Shown here: one piece after another, positions 6,812 through 13,446 of the stretch
How the letters are laid out: the number at the start of each line of letters is the position of its first letter
Position numbering within the stretch: position 1 is the stretch's first letter
From: Nitrososphaera sp.
Lineage (GTDB): Archaea > Thermoproteota > Nitrososphaeria > Nitrososphaerales > Nitrososphaeraceae
Length of the DNA: 14,673 bases
Direction of reading: 5' to 3'
Assembly (NCBI GenBank): GCA_025929855.1
Contig: JAICPK010000007.1
Location: 1-14,673, forward strand
Translations under genes and position numbers: made by a program
The notes under the pieces: generated by a model
What the model was told of the DNA's origin: nothing
What the model saw: only the letters and a program-made list of their open reading frames with translations
Databases searched by the model: none

Positions 6812-8370
6812 CCTGTCTTGAATGGGGCTTTTGGAAATACGATCTTGATAGGCTGTCGAAAGGCAGGATGCACCATCACAAGCTCACCCTTATTGAGTCT
6901 GACTATGTTAGCCTTTGTGCTTTCGTCTATCATCAAATAAGGCGGCGTTGACAATTCAGACATGCCTAGTTTGGCAATTATATGCATACCCGTGTTTTCG
7001 TGCAATGCTGAATCGACAGTGCTTTTGAACTGCTGAGCAGAGAACAGGATTGTGCCACGTGACCTGCCGGCAACTATTGTCCTCATTACCTGCTCAGCTA
7101 CAGCCGATATATCGCGTGCAGGCCGTGGAATGAACCTATTGATCTCGTCAACAAAAATCAAGATATACTTAGGTCTTTTGCCGCTCTGCCTTGAAGAATA
7201 TAGCTCGTCAATGCTCTTCATTACGTCTCCTACTACGAACCCCTGCTCCTGTAGAGTCGGTATCATTGATATGTCAATGACAAAAATGTCGCTGCGTCTG
7301 ATTTTTTTTATCTCTTTCCCAAGGTACCTGCTTGTTACTTTCTTGTCAATAAACATAGGCGACTTGCGGAACCTCTGAACATGACCAAGGAAGCGGAGGA
7401 GCGTGGATTTGTGCGCCACCACCTCCTGAGGGTAGCCTCTGAATTCAAGCAGATCGCTCCACGTGCTTACCCGTTTGCTGCCGCTGAGCAACGGCCACGC
7501 CTCATAGATGTAGTTCAGTATCGATGAAACATTATAGCTATCATCGTTAACCTCGAAGAGCAGGTCCAGTTTGTCGTATACATCCTCCAGTCCAAAAGAA
7601 TATGTCTTCGAGTTGCTAGGAACAACAGCAGAGTTCGCCCGACCATCTCTTCCCCTAGGCAAAAAGTATGTAACATTTTCAAACGGCTTGGTATCTAGGT
7701 CAAGTAGGTCAAATAGCATCTTTGTCTTTTTGTTAGCCTTCTTTTTTTCATCGATGTGAAGCAGATCTTCTTCCTTTGTGTTAAAAATTATTATCGCTAC
7801 ATCCTCCTGCATGTCTTTCACAAGTCTTTGATATGCGGATTGAAGCAGAAAAAATAGATATGATGTTTTTAAGTTGCCGGAAATGCCAGCTGCGTTTACG
7901 TGCGCCGTGTCAGGTCCAAGCAGATAGGAAATGTCAAGTGATACTGGTACCTGGAGACCATTTGTCATTTCTATTATTCCTGCAGGTATAGGATTTTGCA
8001 TCTCGGGTATACCAAGGGCAAATATCACCTCCTTTTGAGTGGCAAACCTGACAGGTTTGGCTTCTCCAACAGGCATCTGTATAGCGATAGTCTTTACCGA
8101 GTCGCTTTCTATGCCAGTATTTGCCATTACCGCAACCCTCGCTGCAGTTCCGATATCTTCTGCAGCTTTAAGCTCCTTCACCATACCAATAGTTCTTGTA
8201 TTGAAAATGTGTCTGACTGTGACAAAGTCAAAAGGGCTCATAATGATGTCAGGATTGATCGAAAACCAAAAGCTGTCCATGGTGTTAGGAAACCTGTCAG
8301 ACGCTAGCGTTTTACCAATATCTTTGTCCTTACCATTTTTCTGCCCGACAAGGTTGTTGAGTTCTTGCAT
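6808..8370 (-). CDS. HerA/FtsK-type P-loop ATPase (DUF87-like) with degenerate Walker A
   Basis: A 520-residue member of the HerA-like additional-strand ATPases. The N-terminal 140 residues form a beta-rich region like the HAS-barrel. The P-loop equivalent is GISGNLKTS at 162-170: Lys168 and Thr169 are kept but the Gly before Lys is Leu167, a variant I recall from uncharacterised HerA-like proteins. Walker B is ILIFVDEIN with Asp408 and Glu409. A likely arginine finger lies in AGRSRGTILFSAQQ, shortly after Walker B. HerA family members are hexameric DNA translocases, classically paired with the nuclease NurA in end resection; no NurA gene is in this window. The ATG at 8370 has a TATA-like element 21-30 nt upstream. 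DNA pumping is likely by family; the process is unknown. Confidence 0.82.
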   Translation of the reverse strand: MQELNNLVGQKNGKDKDIGKTLASDRFPNTMDSFWFSINPDIIMSPFDFVTVRHIFNTRTIGMVKELKAAEDIGTAARVAVMANTGIESDSVKTIAIQMPVGEAKPVRFATQKEVIFALGIPEMQNPIPAGIIEMTNGLQVPVSLDISYLLGPDTAHVNAAGISGNLKTSYLFFLLQSAYQRLVKDMQEDVAIIIFNTKEEDLLHIDEKKKANKKTKMLFDLLDLDTKPFENVTYFLPRGRDGRANSAVVPSNSKTYSFGLEDVYDKLDLLFEVNDDSYNVSSILNYIYEAWPLLSGSKRVSTWSDLLEFRGYPQEVVAHKSTLLRFLGHVQRFRKSPMFIDKKVTSRYLGKEIKKIRRSDIFVIDISMIPTLQEQGFVVGDVMKSIDELYSSRQSGKRPKYILIFVDEINRFIPRPARDISAVAEQVMRTIVAGRSRGTILFSAQQFKSTVDSALHENTGMHIIAKLGMSELSTPPYLMIDESTKANIVRLNKGELVMVHPAFRQPIKIVFPKAPFKTG

Positions 8371-8390
8371 GTTAAATTAACAGAAAAACA

Positions 8391-8400
8391 TCGTATTTGA
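8391..8400 (-). promoter_or_regulatory. TATA element for the HerA-like ATPase
   Basis: TCAAATACGA on the minus strand lies 21-30 nt before the ATG at 8370, again predicting an almost leaderless mRNA. Confidence 0.4.
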
Positions 8401-8621
8401 CTATCACATACATATGCGTACACACAAAAAAATTAATGCCGGATTAAAATTGTCGTCTCTGTCTTTGTCAGCCGAATTAAGCTGGTTATACCCAACCTAG
8501 TGTATAATTTCGACTTCTATATACCCTAACTCAATATTCAGAGGTTTTTGATCTCTTGCTTGCACTATGACCTACTTGGAGCTTTTGAAAATCAATTTTT
8601 TCTACTCTGTCACTCTGTTGA

Positions 8622-8640
8622 TAAACAAAAAGAAAAAAGA
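8622..8640 (-). terminator. Oligo-T terminator after the disordered-protein gene
   Basis: Read on the minus strand, TCTTTTTTCTTTTTG begins 8 nt after the TAA at 8650-8648. Two T runs this close to a stop codon are typical of archaeal factor-independent termination. Confidence 0.55.
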
Positions 8641-8647
8641 TTGGTTT

Positions 8648-8947
8648 TTACTTATTTGATCCGGCAGCACCCTGTTCGTACTGGTCGCCTGTTTCAGCTG
8701 CACCGGCTGTTCCTTTTGCCATCCCCTTGCTTCTTGCTATCTCACGAGCCTTTTCTGCGTCTGTCCCTGTCTGGCCCGGTTCAGTAATATTTTCTTCCAT
8801 TTCACGCTTGACAGCTGTTGGCTCGTGCTCCTTTATCTTGGCAGGCGTCATAGGTTCTTTTTCGCGGTATTCTTTTAATGGATCATCTTTTCTCTTAGTT
8901 TCTGTTCCTGGAGCGCCTTCCTCGTACTCTCTTTCTTGATCGGACAT
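8648..8947 (-). CDS. Highly charged, intrinsically disordered small protein
   Basis: A 99-residue protein built almost wholly of Glu, Lys, Gly, Ala, Thr and Pro, with no Cys, no Trp and very few hydrophobic residues. It starts MSDQEREYEEG, has an EKAREIARSKGMAKGTAG segment at about 64-81 and ends in GSNK. The glycine-rich hydrophilic make-up resembles stress-induced hydrophilin or LEA-like proteins and small thaumarchaeal hypothetical proteins, but I recognise no family. The expression signals are good: ATG at 8947-8945, a TATA element (TAAATAGT on the minus strand, 8968-8975) 21-28 nt upstream and an oligo-T terminator just downstream. It is therefore probably a real monocistronic gene, divergent from ubiD. 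A protective or chaperone-like role is inference from composition alone. Confidence 0.7.
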   Translation of the reverse strand: MSDQEREYEEGAPGTETKRKDDPLKEYREKEPMTPAKIKEHEPTAVKREMEENITEPGQTGTDAEKAREIARSKGMAKGTAGAAETGDQYEQGAAGSNK

Positions 8948-8967
8948 GCTTGTGGTGGCATCAATAA

Positions 8968-9006
8968 CTATTTACTGATTATGAAACAATGCAAAGGTAT
9001 ATTTTT
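8968..9006. promoter_or_regulatory. Divergent promoter region: disordered-protein gene and ubiD
   Basis: The minus-strand TATA (8968-8975) serves the gene starting at 8947. On the plus strand TATATTTTT at 8998-9006 is centred about 21 nt before the GTG at 9023 and 27 nt before an in-frame TTG at 9029. No AT-rich box lies about 27 nt before the in-frame ATG at 8981 (that position is GTGGTGG-like), which argues against that start. Confidence 0.42.
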
Positions 9007-9022
9007 CATAGCCGGAATAGCT

Positions 9023-10501
9023 GTGGCATTGCCCCTTGAAAGCCTAGGTGAGTATGTTGACGCCCTAGAGCAGACAGAACAACTTAGGCGAGTCAAAGAA
9101 AAGGTCAGTCCTAACTTGGAGATTGCGGAAATCATGCGACGGCTGATGTATGCCGGAGACCAGCCAGCTGTGCTTTTCGAAAATGTCGAAGGCTCAAGCA
9201 TGCAGGTGCTTGGCAACGCCTTTGGCAGCATGAAGCGGCTAGAAGTAGCGCTTGAAACCGATGACTTCTCTGAAATTGGTAGGCGCATTACAGAACTTAC
9301 AAAAATGAAGATGCCCTCAGGCATGCTCAACAAGTTAAAGATGCTGCCGAAGCTATCAGAGATAAGTGAGTATGGACCTCGATATGTAGACCACGGACCA
9401 GTCACCGAAGTTGTTGAAACAGACAGCAACAAGATATCGCTCAACTCTCTGCCTGTGCTCAAATCCTTTCCTGGCGACGCTGGGCGCTTTATCACTTTTG
9501 GTATGACTGTAACAAAGCATCCTGAAACTGATATCCGCAACTTGGGAGTTTACCGCATCCAGATCGTCGATGACAAGCACGCAATAATGCATTGGCAGAC
9601 GCATAAGCGTGGCGCAGAGCACTATAAGATGATCAAAGAACAGAACAAAAAGAAGATTGAAGTTGCCATAGTGATTGGTGCTGACCCAGCCACTGTCTTT
9701 AGTGCAGTCGCGCCTGTGCCAGAGGGTATGGACAAATATCTATTTTCCGGTATCATTAGAAAGAAAGGTGTCAAACTGGTAAAATGTAAAACAACAGACA
9801 ATGACCTTGAAGTGCCATCAAATGCAGAGATTGTGCTTGAAGGGTATATTGATCCAAACGACATTAGAATGGAAGGACCGTTTGGTGACCATACAGGATA
9901 CTATACACCAGCAGAGCCATTTCCAACGTTCACATTGACAGGAATAATGAGACGTAATCGGCCAGTTTACCTCACGACAGTAGTAGGAAAGCCGATACTT
10001 GAAGACGCCTACCTTGGCAAGGTAATTGAGCGTTCGTTTCTTCCCCTCATTCAGATGTTTCAACCTGAGGTGGTCGATTTTTCCATGCCTGCTGCTGGCT
10101 GGTTCCAAGGGCTTGCGATAATTTCAATAAAGAAACATTATCCAGGTCAGGCTAAGAAGGTCATGATGGGGCTTTGGGGTATGGGGCAGCTATCGCTTAC
10201 TAAAATGTTCATAGTCGTCGATAGCGACGTTAATGTCCACAACATAAACGATGTGATTTGGGCATTGACTGCGCGAGCGGATCCTGCACGCGACACTGTT
10301 ATTATCAATAATACTCCAACAGACACGCTTGACCCCGCCTCGCCTCTTGTTAACCTCGGATCAAAGCTAGGGATCGACGCCACCACAAAATGGAGAGAGG
10401 AAGGCTACATGCGTGAAATTCAGCAGCTTGCAGTAGTTGACGACGAAACAAAAGTCCTTGTCGACAATAAATGGGACAGATATTTCAATGGTACTTTATG
10501 A
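9023..10501 (+). CDS. ubiD: UbiD-family prenylated-FMN decarboxylase, probable menaquinone-pathway MqnL
   Basis: About 492 residues from the GTG at 9023, close to typical UbiD length (about 490-500). The N-terminal helix LGEYVDALEQTEQLRRV is the usual beginning of the family. LFENVEGSS, the NLGVYRIQ block (Arg178, a conserved active-site residue in the family), MHWQTHKRGAEHY, and AEIVLEGYID followed by EGPFGDHTGYY carry the cofactor-binding and acidic catalytic signatures. The enzyme uses prenylated FMN from a UbiX partner (not in this window) to decarboxylate an aromatic acid. Beside mqnC and mqnE its likely substrate is prenylated dihydroxynaphthoate. An ATG at 8981 is in frame but would add a hydrophobic stretch outside the fold and lacks a TATA box. 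The 3' end overlaps the convergent mqnC gene by 17 bp. Confidence 0.88.
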   Translation: MALPLESLGEYVDALEQTEQLRRVKEKVSPNLEIAEIMRRLMYAGDQPAVLFENVEGSSMQVLGNAFGSMKRLEVALETDDFSEIGRRITELTKMKMPSGMLNKLKMLPKLSEISEYGPRYVDHGPVTEVVETDSNKISLNSLPVLKSFPGDAGRFITFGMTVTKHPETDIRNLGVYRIQIVDDKHAIMHWQTHKRGAEHYKMIKEQNKKKIEVAIVIGADPATVFSAVAPVPEGMDKYLFSGIIRKKGVKLVKCKTTDNDLEVPSNAEIVLEGYIDPNDIRMEGPFGDHTGYYTPAEPFPTFTLTGIMRRNRPVYLTTVVGKPILEDAYLGKVIERSFLPLIQMFQPEVVDFSMPAAGWFQGLAIISIKKHYPGQAKKVMMGLWGMGQLSLTKMFIVVDSDVNVHNINDVIWALTARADPARDTVIINNTPTDTLDPASPLVNLGSKLGIDATTKWREEGYMREIQQLAVVDDETKVLVDNKWDRYFNGTL

Positions 10502-11615
10502 GCTTGTAGGAATTATCACGCTCGGCTGCTCTAAAGCCGGCCCGCTTGATAGCTACAATTATCCTGTCGGAGGTCAATTCCGTTGACCTTGAGCCAGTTG
10601 CACTTACTACCTCTTCGCCAGTAAGTGTGCCTCCAAAGTCATCGGCGCCGTAATTGAGTGCAAGCTGTGCCATGCCAATACCATTTGTAAGCCACGACGA
10701 CTGCAAGTGATCAATAAGACCATAATACATTATCCTTGCAATTGCAATCATTTTTAGGAGCGATAGCCCGCCTGAAGCGTACCTTATTTTGCCTTCAGAC
10801 TGCATCTGGGTCTTATTGGGCTCAAAGCTCCATGGGATAAATACCATAAAGCCGCCTGTCTTTTGCTGCAACTGTGCTATTTTTATGATATGCCGTGCCC
10901 GATCCTCTTCCGTTTCAACTGTTCCATACATCATCGTCGCTACTGACTTCAAGCCTAAGTGGTGGGCCTCTTCCATTATTCTTAGCCATTCGTGACTCTT
11001 TATCTTGAACGGACTTATCTGTTCTTTGACACTATCTTCAAGGATCTCTGCACCGCCGCCGGCAAAGGTATCCATACCTGCATTTTTTAACCGCGCAAGA
11101 ACCTCTTTTGTGCTACTTCGCTCGACCTTGGCAATCATATCTACCTCCGATGGCGACAAGCCGTTTATACCCACTTCAGGATATTTCTGTTTTATCGCTC
11201 TGAATGCATCTTCATAGTACTCTAGCTTAAGGTTTGGGTTGTGGCCCCCTTGTATTAGCACCTGAGTGATGCCAAACATTTCTCTTGACGTAGCAACGCG
11301 CTTGACTATTTCTTTGATCGGCACAGTATACGATTCCTCATGCCCAGGGGGGCGATAGAAGGCGCAGAATTTGCAGTAAGTTATGCAGACATTCGTATAG
11401 TTAAGGATAATATTGTTAATGAAAGTGATGGTGTCACCGAAGAGACTCTGCCTCAGCATGTTTGCTACAAAACCCATAGAATTAACATCGTCAGATTTGA
11501 TCAACCTGATGCAGTCTTTGAGGCCAAGTCGGTGGCCTGCAAGGGCACTGTCAAGGATATCGCTAATATCGGATTTACTCAGAAAATCTGAAACCAGTTT
11601 GTTATGATGATGCAA
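10485..11615 (-). CDS. mqnC: Cyclic dehypoxanthine futalosine synthase, radical SAM enzyme MqnC
   Basis: A 376-residue radical SAM protein. Cys77, Cys81 and Cys84 (CITYCKFC) form the CX3CX2C site for the 4Fe-4S cluster that cleaves S-adenosylmethionine. LNYTNVC before it, CAFYRPPG after it, VLIQGGHNPNL at 119-129, GGGAEIL at 186-192, LKSVATMMYGTVE and GGFMVFIPWSF match MqnC more closely than MqnE or CofH; FIPW and IQGG are useful discriminators. MqnC closes the ring of dehypoxanthine futalosine in the futalosine route to menaquinone. The start is a TTG at 11615-11613 giving MHHHNKLV; no better in-frame start precedes the fold. It is divergent from mqnE across an 80-bp region with one AT-rich core and converges on ubiD with a 17-bp overlap. 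MqnC is favoured over other family members but not proven. Confidence 0.86.
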   Translation of the reverse strand: MHHHNKLVSDFLSKSDISDILDSALAGHRLGLKDCIRLIKSDDVNSMGFVANMLRQSLFGDTITFINNIILNYTNVCITYCKFCAFYRPPGHEESYTVPIKEIVKRVATSREMFGITQVLIQGGHNPNLKLEYYEDAFRAIKQKYPEVGINGLSPSEVDMIAKVERSSTKEVLARLKNAGMDTFAGGGAEILEDSVKEQISPFKIKSHEWLRIMEEAHHLGLKSVATMMYGTVETEEDRARHIIKIAQLQQKTGGFMVFIPWSFEPNKTQMQSEGKIRYASGGLSLLKMIAIARIMYYGLIDHLQSSWLTNGIGMAQLALNYGADDFGGTLTGEEVVSATGSRSTELTSDRIIVAIKRAGFRAAERDNSYKLIKYH

Positions 11616-11644
11616 ATGTTAACGGGGTCTTTGGGCCTCTAATG

Positions 11645-11657
11645 ATATTTATATATT
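11645..11657. promoter_or_regulatory. Shared AT-rich promoter core between mqnC and mqnE
   Basis: ATATTTATATATT reads as a TATA element on both strands. It is centred about 35 nt before the mqnC TTG at 11615 and about 23-25 nt before a GTG at 11674 on the plus strand, but about 45 nt before the ATG of the uninterrupted mqnE frame at 11696. A single core may coordinate both menaquinone enzymes. Confidence 0.45.
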
Positions 11658-11695
11658 CTTTCAGCTACCAATTGTGAAAGCTAACAACGATTTAT

Positions 11696-12850
11696 ATGGT
11701 CTGCTCAATCACACAGAGAAACAGAAGAAGATCCTTGCAAAAAACCGATACTATCACAGGCGGAACCCCTGCACTTGAGAAGGCTCTATCCGGCAACGAA
11801 GAGCTATTGTCGTACAGCGACGGAGTGCAGTTGATGAATGAGGAAAACCTTTTCCTCCTAGGTGCGGCCGCAGATAGGATTCGCCGCAAATTTTGCGGCG
11901 ACACTGTCACATTCACCGCGTCGTACTATCTCAATTACACCAATGTGTGTGCAGCCAGCTGTCCACTGTGTGCCTTTTACAGAAAGGGCAACGAAAATGA
12001 TGCCTATACATTATCGACTGAACAAATAGTCGCCAGATCAAAAATAGCAGTAGAGCAGCTTGGCGCTACTGAGCTTCACATCGTTGGAGGCTTTCACCCA
12101 AAGTTGGGGCTTGAGTATTATGAGAACATGATGCGAGCAATCAAAGCCGAATTTGCAGGGGTCACGATCAAAGCATTTACTCCAGCAGAGATATTCTTCA
12201 TTGCACGGGTGACAAGAAACTCCATCAAGGAAGTCTTATTGCGGCTCAAGAGCGCAGGACTTGACGCGCTTCCAGGTGGCGGCGCAGAAATCTTTCACGC
12301 CGATACTAGAAAACAGATAGTGATCGGAAAATGTTCCGGCGAAGAATGGCTTGACGCTGCTCGTCAGGCACATGAGTTAGGATTGAGAAGTAACTCCACA
12401 ATGCTGTTTGGCCATGTCGAAAAACCAGAACATATCGTCGACCATGTAATAAAGCTCAGGGAGCTTCATGGAAAGACAAAAGGCTTTACTACATTTATCC
12501 CTCTCAAATTCAGCCTTGAAAATACTCCACTGGAACAGAAGGGACTGGTGACTGCAGAAAGCCCGTCTACATATGACCTTCGTGTTATAGCAGTGTCGCG
12601 TCTGCTTTTGGCAAATGTGCTTAACAACATTTCAGTGTATTGGGTAGCGCTTGGCAAGAAAGTTGCGCAGGTTGCTCTCTCGTACGGTGGCAATGATCTA
12701 GTGGGAACTGCCTTTTCTGAAGAAATATTCAAGGCCGCAGGTAAGGCTGGAGGTACTTCAATTCAGGAGCTTGCAACTTTGATCAAAGAGATTAGACGCA
12801 CGCCGGTCCAGCGTGACACATTTTTTAATCCCATCCGCAGAGTGGATTGA
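11696..12850 (+). CDS. mqnE: Aminofutalosine synthase-like radical SAM enzyme MqnE; 5' end doubtful
   Basis: A 384-residue radical SAM protein. Cys85, Cys89 and Cys92 (CAASCPLC) form the CX3CX2C site. ELHIVGGFHP at 126-135, IKAFTPAEI, LPGGGAEIF at 192-200, STMLFGHVEK and TTFIPLKF are MqnE-type motifs. MqnE joins the SAM adenosyl radical to a chorismate-derived enolpyruvyl benzoate to form aminofutalosine, the entry step of the route that MqnC continues. The first 17 residues (MVCSITQRN...) are basic and unlike the family. A GTG at 11674, at the right distance from the TATA box, opens another frame reading MKANNDLYGLL...KILAK, which joins this frame at TDTITGG if one A is dropped from the A6 at 11739-11744. 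The true gene is therefore probably 11674-12850 with a one-base frameshift. Confidence 0.85.
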   Translation: MVCSITQRNRRRSLQKTDTITGGTPALEKALSGNEELLSYSDGVQLMNEENLFLLGAAADRIRRKFCGDTVTFTASYYLNYTNVCAASCPLCAFYRKGNENDAYTLSTEQIVARSKIAVEQLGATELHIVGGFHPKLGLEYYENMMRAIKAEFAGVTIKAFTPAEIFFIARVTRNSIKEVLLRLKSAGLDALPGGGAEIFHADTRKQIVIGKCSGEEWLDAARQAHELGLRSNSTMLFGHVEKPEHIVDHVIKLRELHGKTKGFTTFIPLKFSLENTPLEQKGLVTAESPSTYDLRVIAVSRLLLANVLNNISVYWVALGKKVAQVALSYGGNDLVGTAFSEEIFKAAGKAGGTSIQELATLIKEIRRTPVQRDTFFNPIRRVD

Positions 12851-12919
12851 TCATTGTTAGAAAATGACACCAGAAAGTATCGCATAGTTTTATAGCAGCT
12901 TACCTAAAAGATTAGAAGC

Positions 12920-13087
12920 TTATTGAATTTCTAAGACAGCCTGTTTCAAGGGTCTTTTGAGTGCAGTATGGCATAGGTAGCAAGCGCCGCATCTTAAACA
13001 GATAAGAATACTACGCTTCTTGCAATCAGAGCAGTTACTTGCCTGCAATTCACTAGAATTGCTCAAGAAGCTATGTTCTTTTCTCAT
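12920..13087 (-). CDS. Tiny zinc-ribbon-like protein, 55 residues
   Basis: A short minus-strand gene: ATG at 13087-13085, TAA at 12922-12920, 55 residues. It has six cysteines and a histidine in a regular array: Cys19-x2-Cys22-x7-Cys30-x2-Cys33-x2-Cys36-x2-Cys39-His40, around CSDCKKR, ILICLRCGACYLCH. This could hold one structural zinc plus a second partial site. The N-terminus (MRKEHSFLSNSS) is polar and the C-terminus (TALKRPLKQAVLEIQ) is a basic amphipathic helix, a common form for small nucleic-acid- or protein-binding zinc adaptors. A good TATA box (CTTATAAAAG on the minus strand) lies 21-29 nt before the ATG, which strongly supports a real leaderless gene. It converges on mqnE with a 69-nt gap. 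I cannot name its family. Confidence 0.68.
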   Translation of the reverse strand: MRKEHSFLSNSSELQASNCSDCKKRSILICLRCGACYLCHTALKRPLKQAVLEIQ

Positions 13088-13098
13088 AAGGGATATGC

Positions 13099-13254
13099 CT
13101 ACTTTCCTTTTATAAGGTCTGAAGTACGAAAGGGGGACTGGGACGGTACTAAATTAAGCGTCAGCCATATGTCCATAAGTGAGTTGTATAGATGTATATC
13201 CACATCTATCTCTCTGTTCAATAGACTGTTTCCTTCAGTCTTTCTTTGGATCAC
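13099..13254 (-). CDS. Candidate 51-residue hypothetical protein
   Basis: A minus-strand frame from GTG at 13254-13252 to TAG at 13101-13099. The product begins MIQRKTEGNSLLNREIDVD, continues IHLYNSLMDIWLTLNLV and ends DLIKGK, with a natural-looking balance of residues. An AT-rich element (ATATATA within 13272-13285) is centred 23-26 nt upstream, and a purine-rich GGGGAGG directly precedes the GTG. Against it are its small size, a GTG start, and the fact that its 3' end covers the TATA box of the zinc-ribbon gene 12 nt downstream. No family is recognisable. Confidence 0.3.
   Translation of the reverse strand: MIQRKTEGNSLLNREIDVDIHLYNSLMDIWLTLNLVPSQSPFRTSDLIKGK
13108..13116 (-). promoter_or_regulatory. 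TATA element for the zinc-ribbon gene
   Basis: CTTATAAAA on the minus strand, 21-29 nt before the ATG at 13087. It is one of the best TATA matches in the window and predicts a leaderless mRNA. Confidence 0.55.
13191..13241. repeat. Two short perfect hairpins
   Basis: GATGT/ACATC pair around a 6-nt loop (13191-13206), and AGACTG/CAGTCT pair around a 7-nt loop (13223-13241), the latter followed on the plus strand by TTCTTTGG. Both lie within the 51-codon candidate. They could be RNA structure or chance in AT-rich DNA. Confidence 0.3.
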
Positions 13255-13446
13255 CCTCCCCTAGATGGATTCTATATATATTTTTGACAAAAATGCTCCT
13301 TGCTCAGTCTATTTCATGAGATGATTTGCTCATGTAAGGTTACAATGTCCCTTGGGGGATGATGCCTCCATAAAAGGGATTAAATCTAATTTGAATATAA
13401 GACTTATAACCGATATAAAATATAACTTCTATATCTAGGTGACAAT
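13255..13446. other. AT-rich spacer before the 84-residue gene
   Basis: Apart from TATA elements at about 13272-13285 (minus) and 13414-13421 (plus), it holds a hairpin CATGAG/CTCATG with an 8-nt loop (13315-13334). No RNA gene or reading frame with support is visible. Confidence 0.4.
13414..13421 (+). promoter_or_regulatory. TATA element and short leader for the gene at 13447
   Basis: TATAAAAT lies 26-33 nt before the ATG at 13447. The short leader contains GGTGA at 13439-13443, 3 nt before the ATG, complementary to the usual 3' end of archaeal 16S rRNA. This gene may therefore have a Shine-Dalgarno site, unlike most others here. Confidence 0.5.

Larger units (their letters stand above)
8371..8647. 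other. AT-rich 277-nt spacer with no clear gene
   Basis: This gap holds the ATPase promoter on its left and a T-rich terminator for the 99-residue gene on its right. I see no tRNA, no convincing small gene and no repeat. A TATA-like CTATATACC at about 8517-8525 on the plus strand has no convincing reading frame after it, so a short non-coding RNA cannot be excluded. Confidence 0.5.

Noticed and set aside
8548..8787. Plus-strand frame of 79 residues starting with TTG
   Set aside because: Its second half is the antisense of the charged 99-residue gene, with Leu/Ser/Phe-rich shadow composition. The TATA-like element near 8520 was noted, but the frame itself is not convincing.
8936..9022. N-terminal extension of UbiD from TTG 8936 or ATG 8981
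   Set aside because: The added residues include a hydrophobic stretch absent from the UbiD fold, the region overlaps the divergent gene and its promoter, and no TATA box lies at the right distance.
13249..13260. GGATCACCCTCC resembling the 3' end of 16S rRNA
   Set aside because: Only a short match with an extra base, and no neighbouring 16S sequence; on the minus strand it is simply the purine-rich leader and GTG of the 51-codon candidate.
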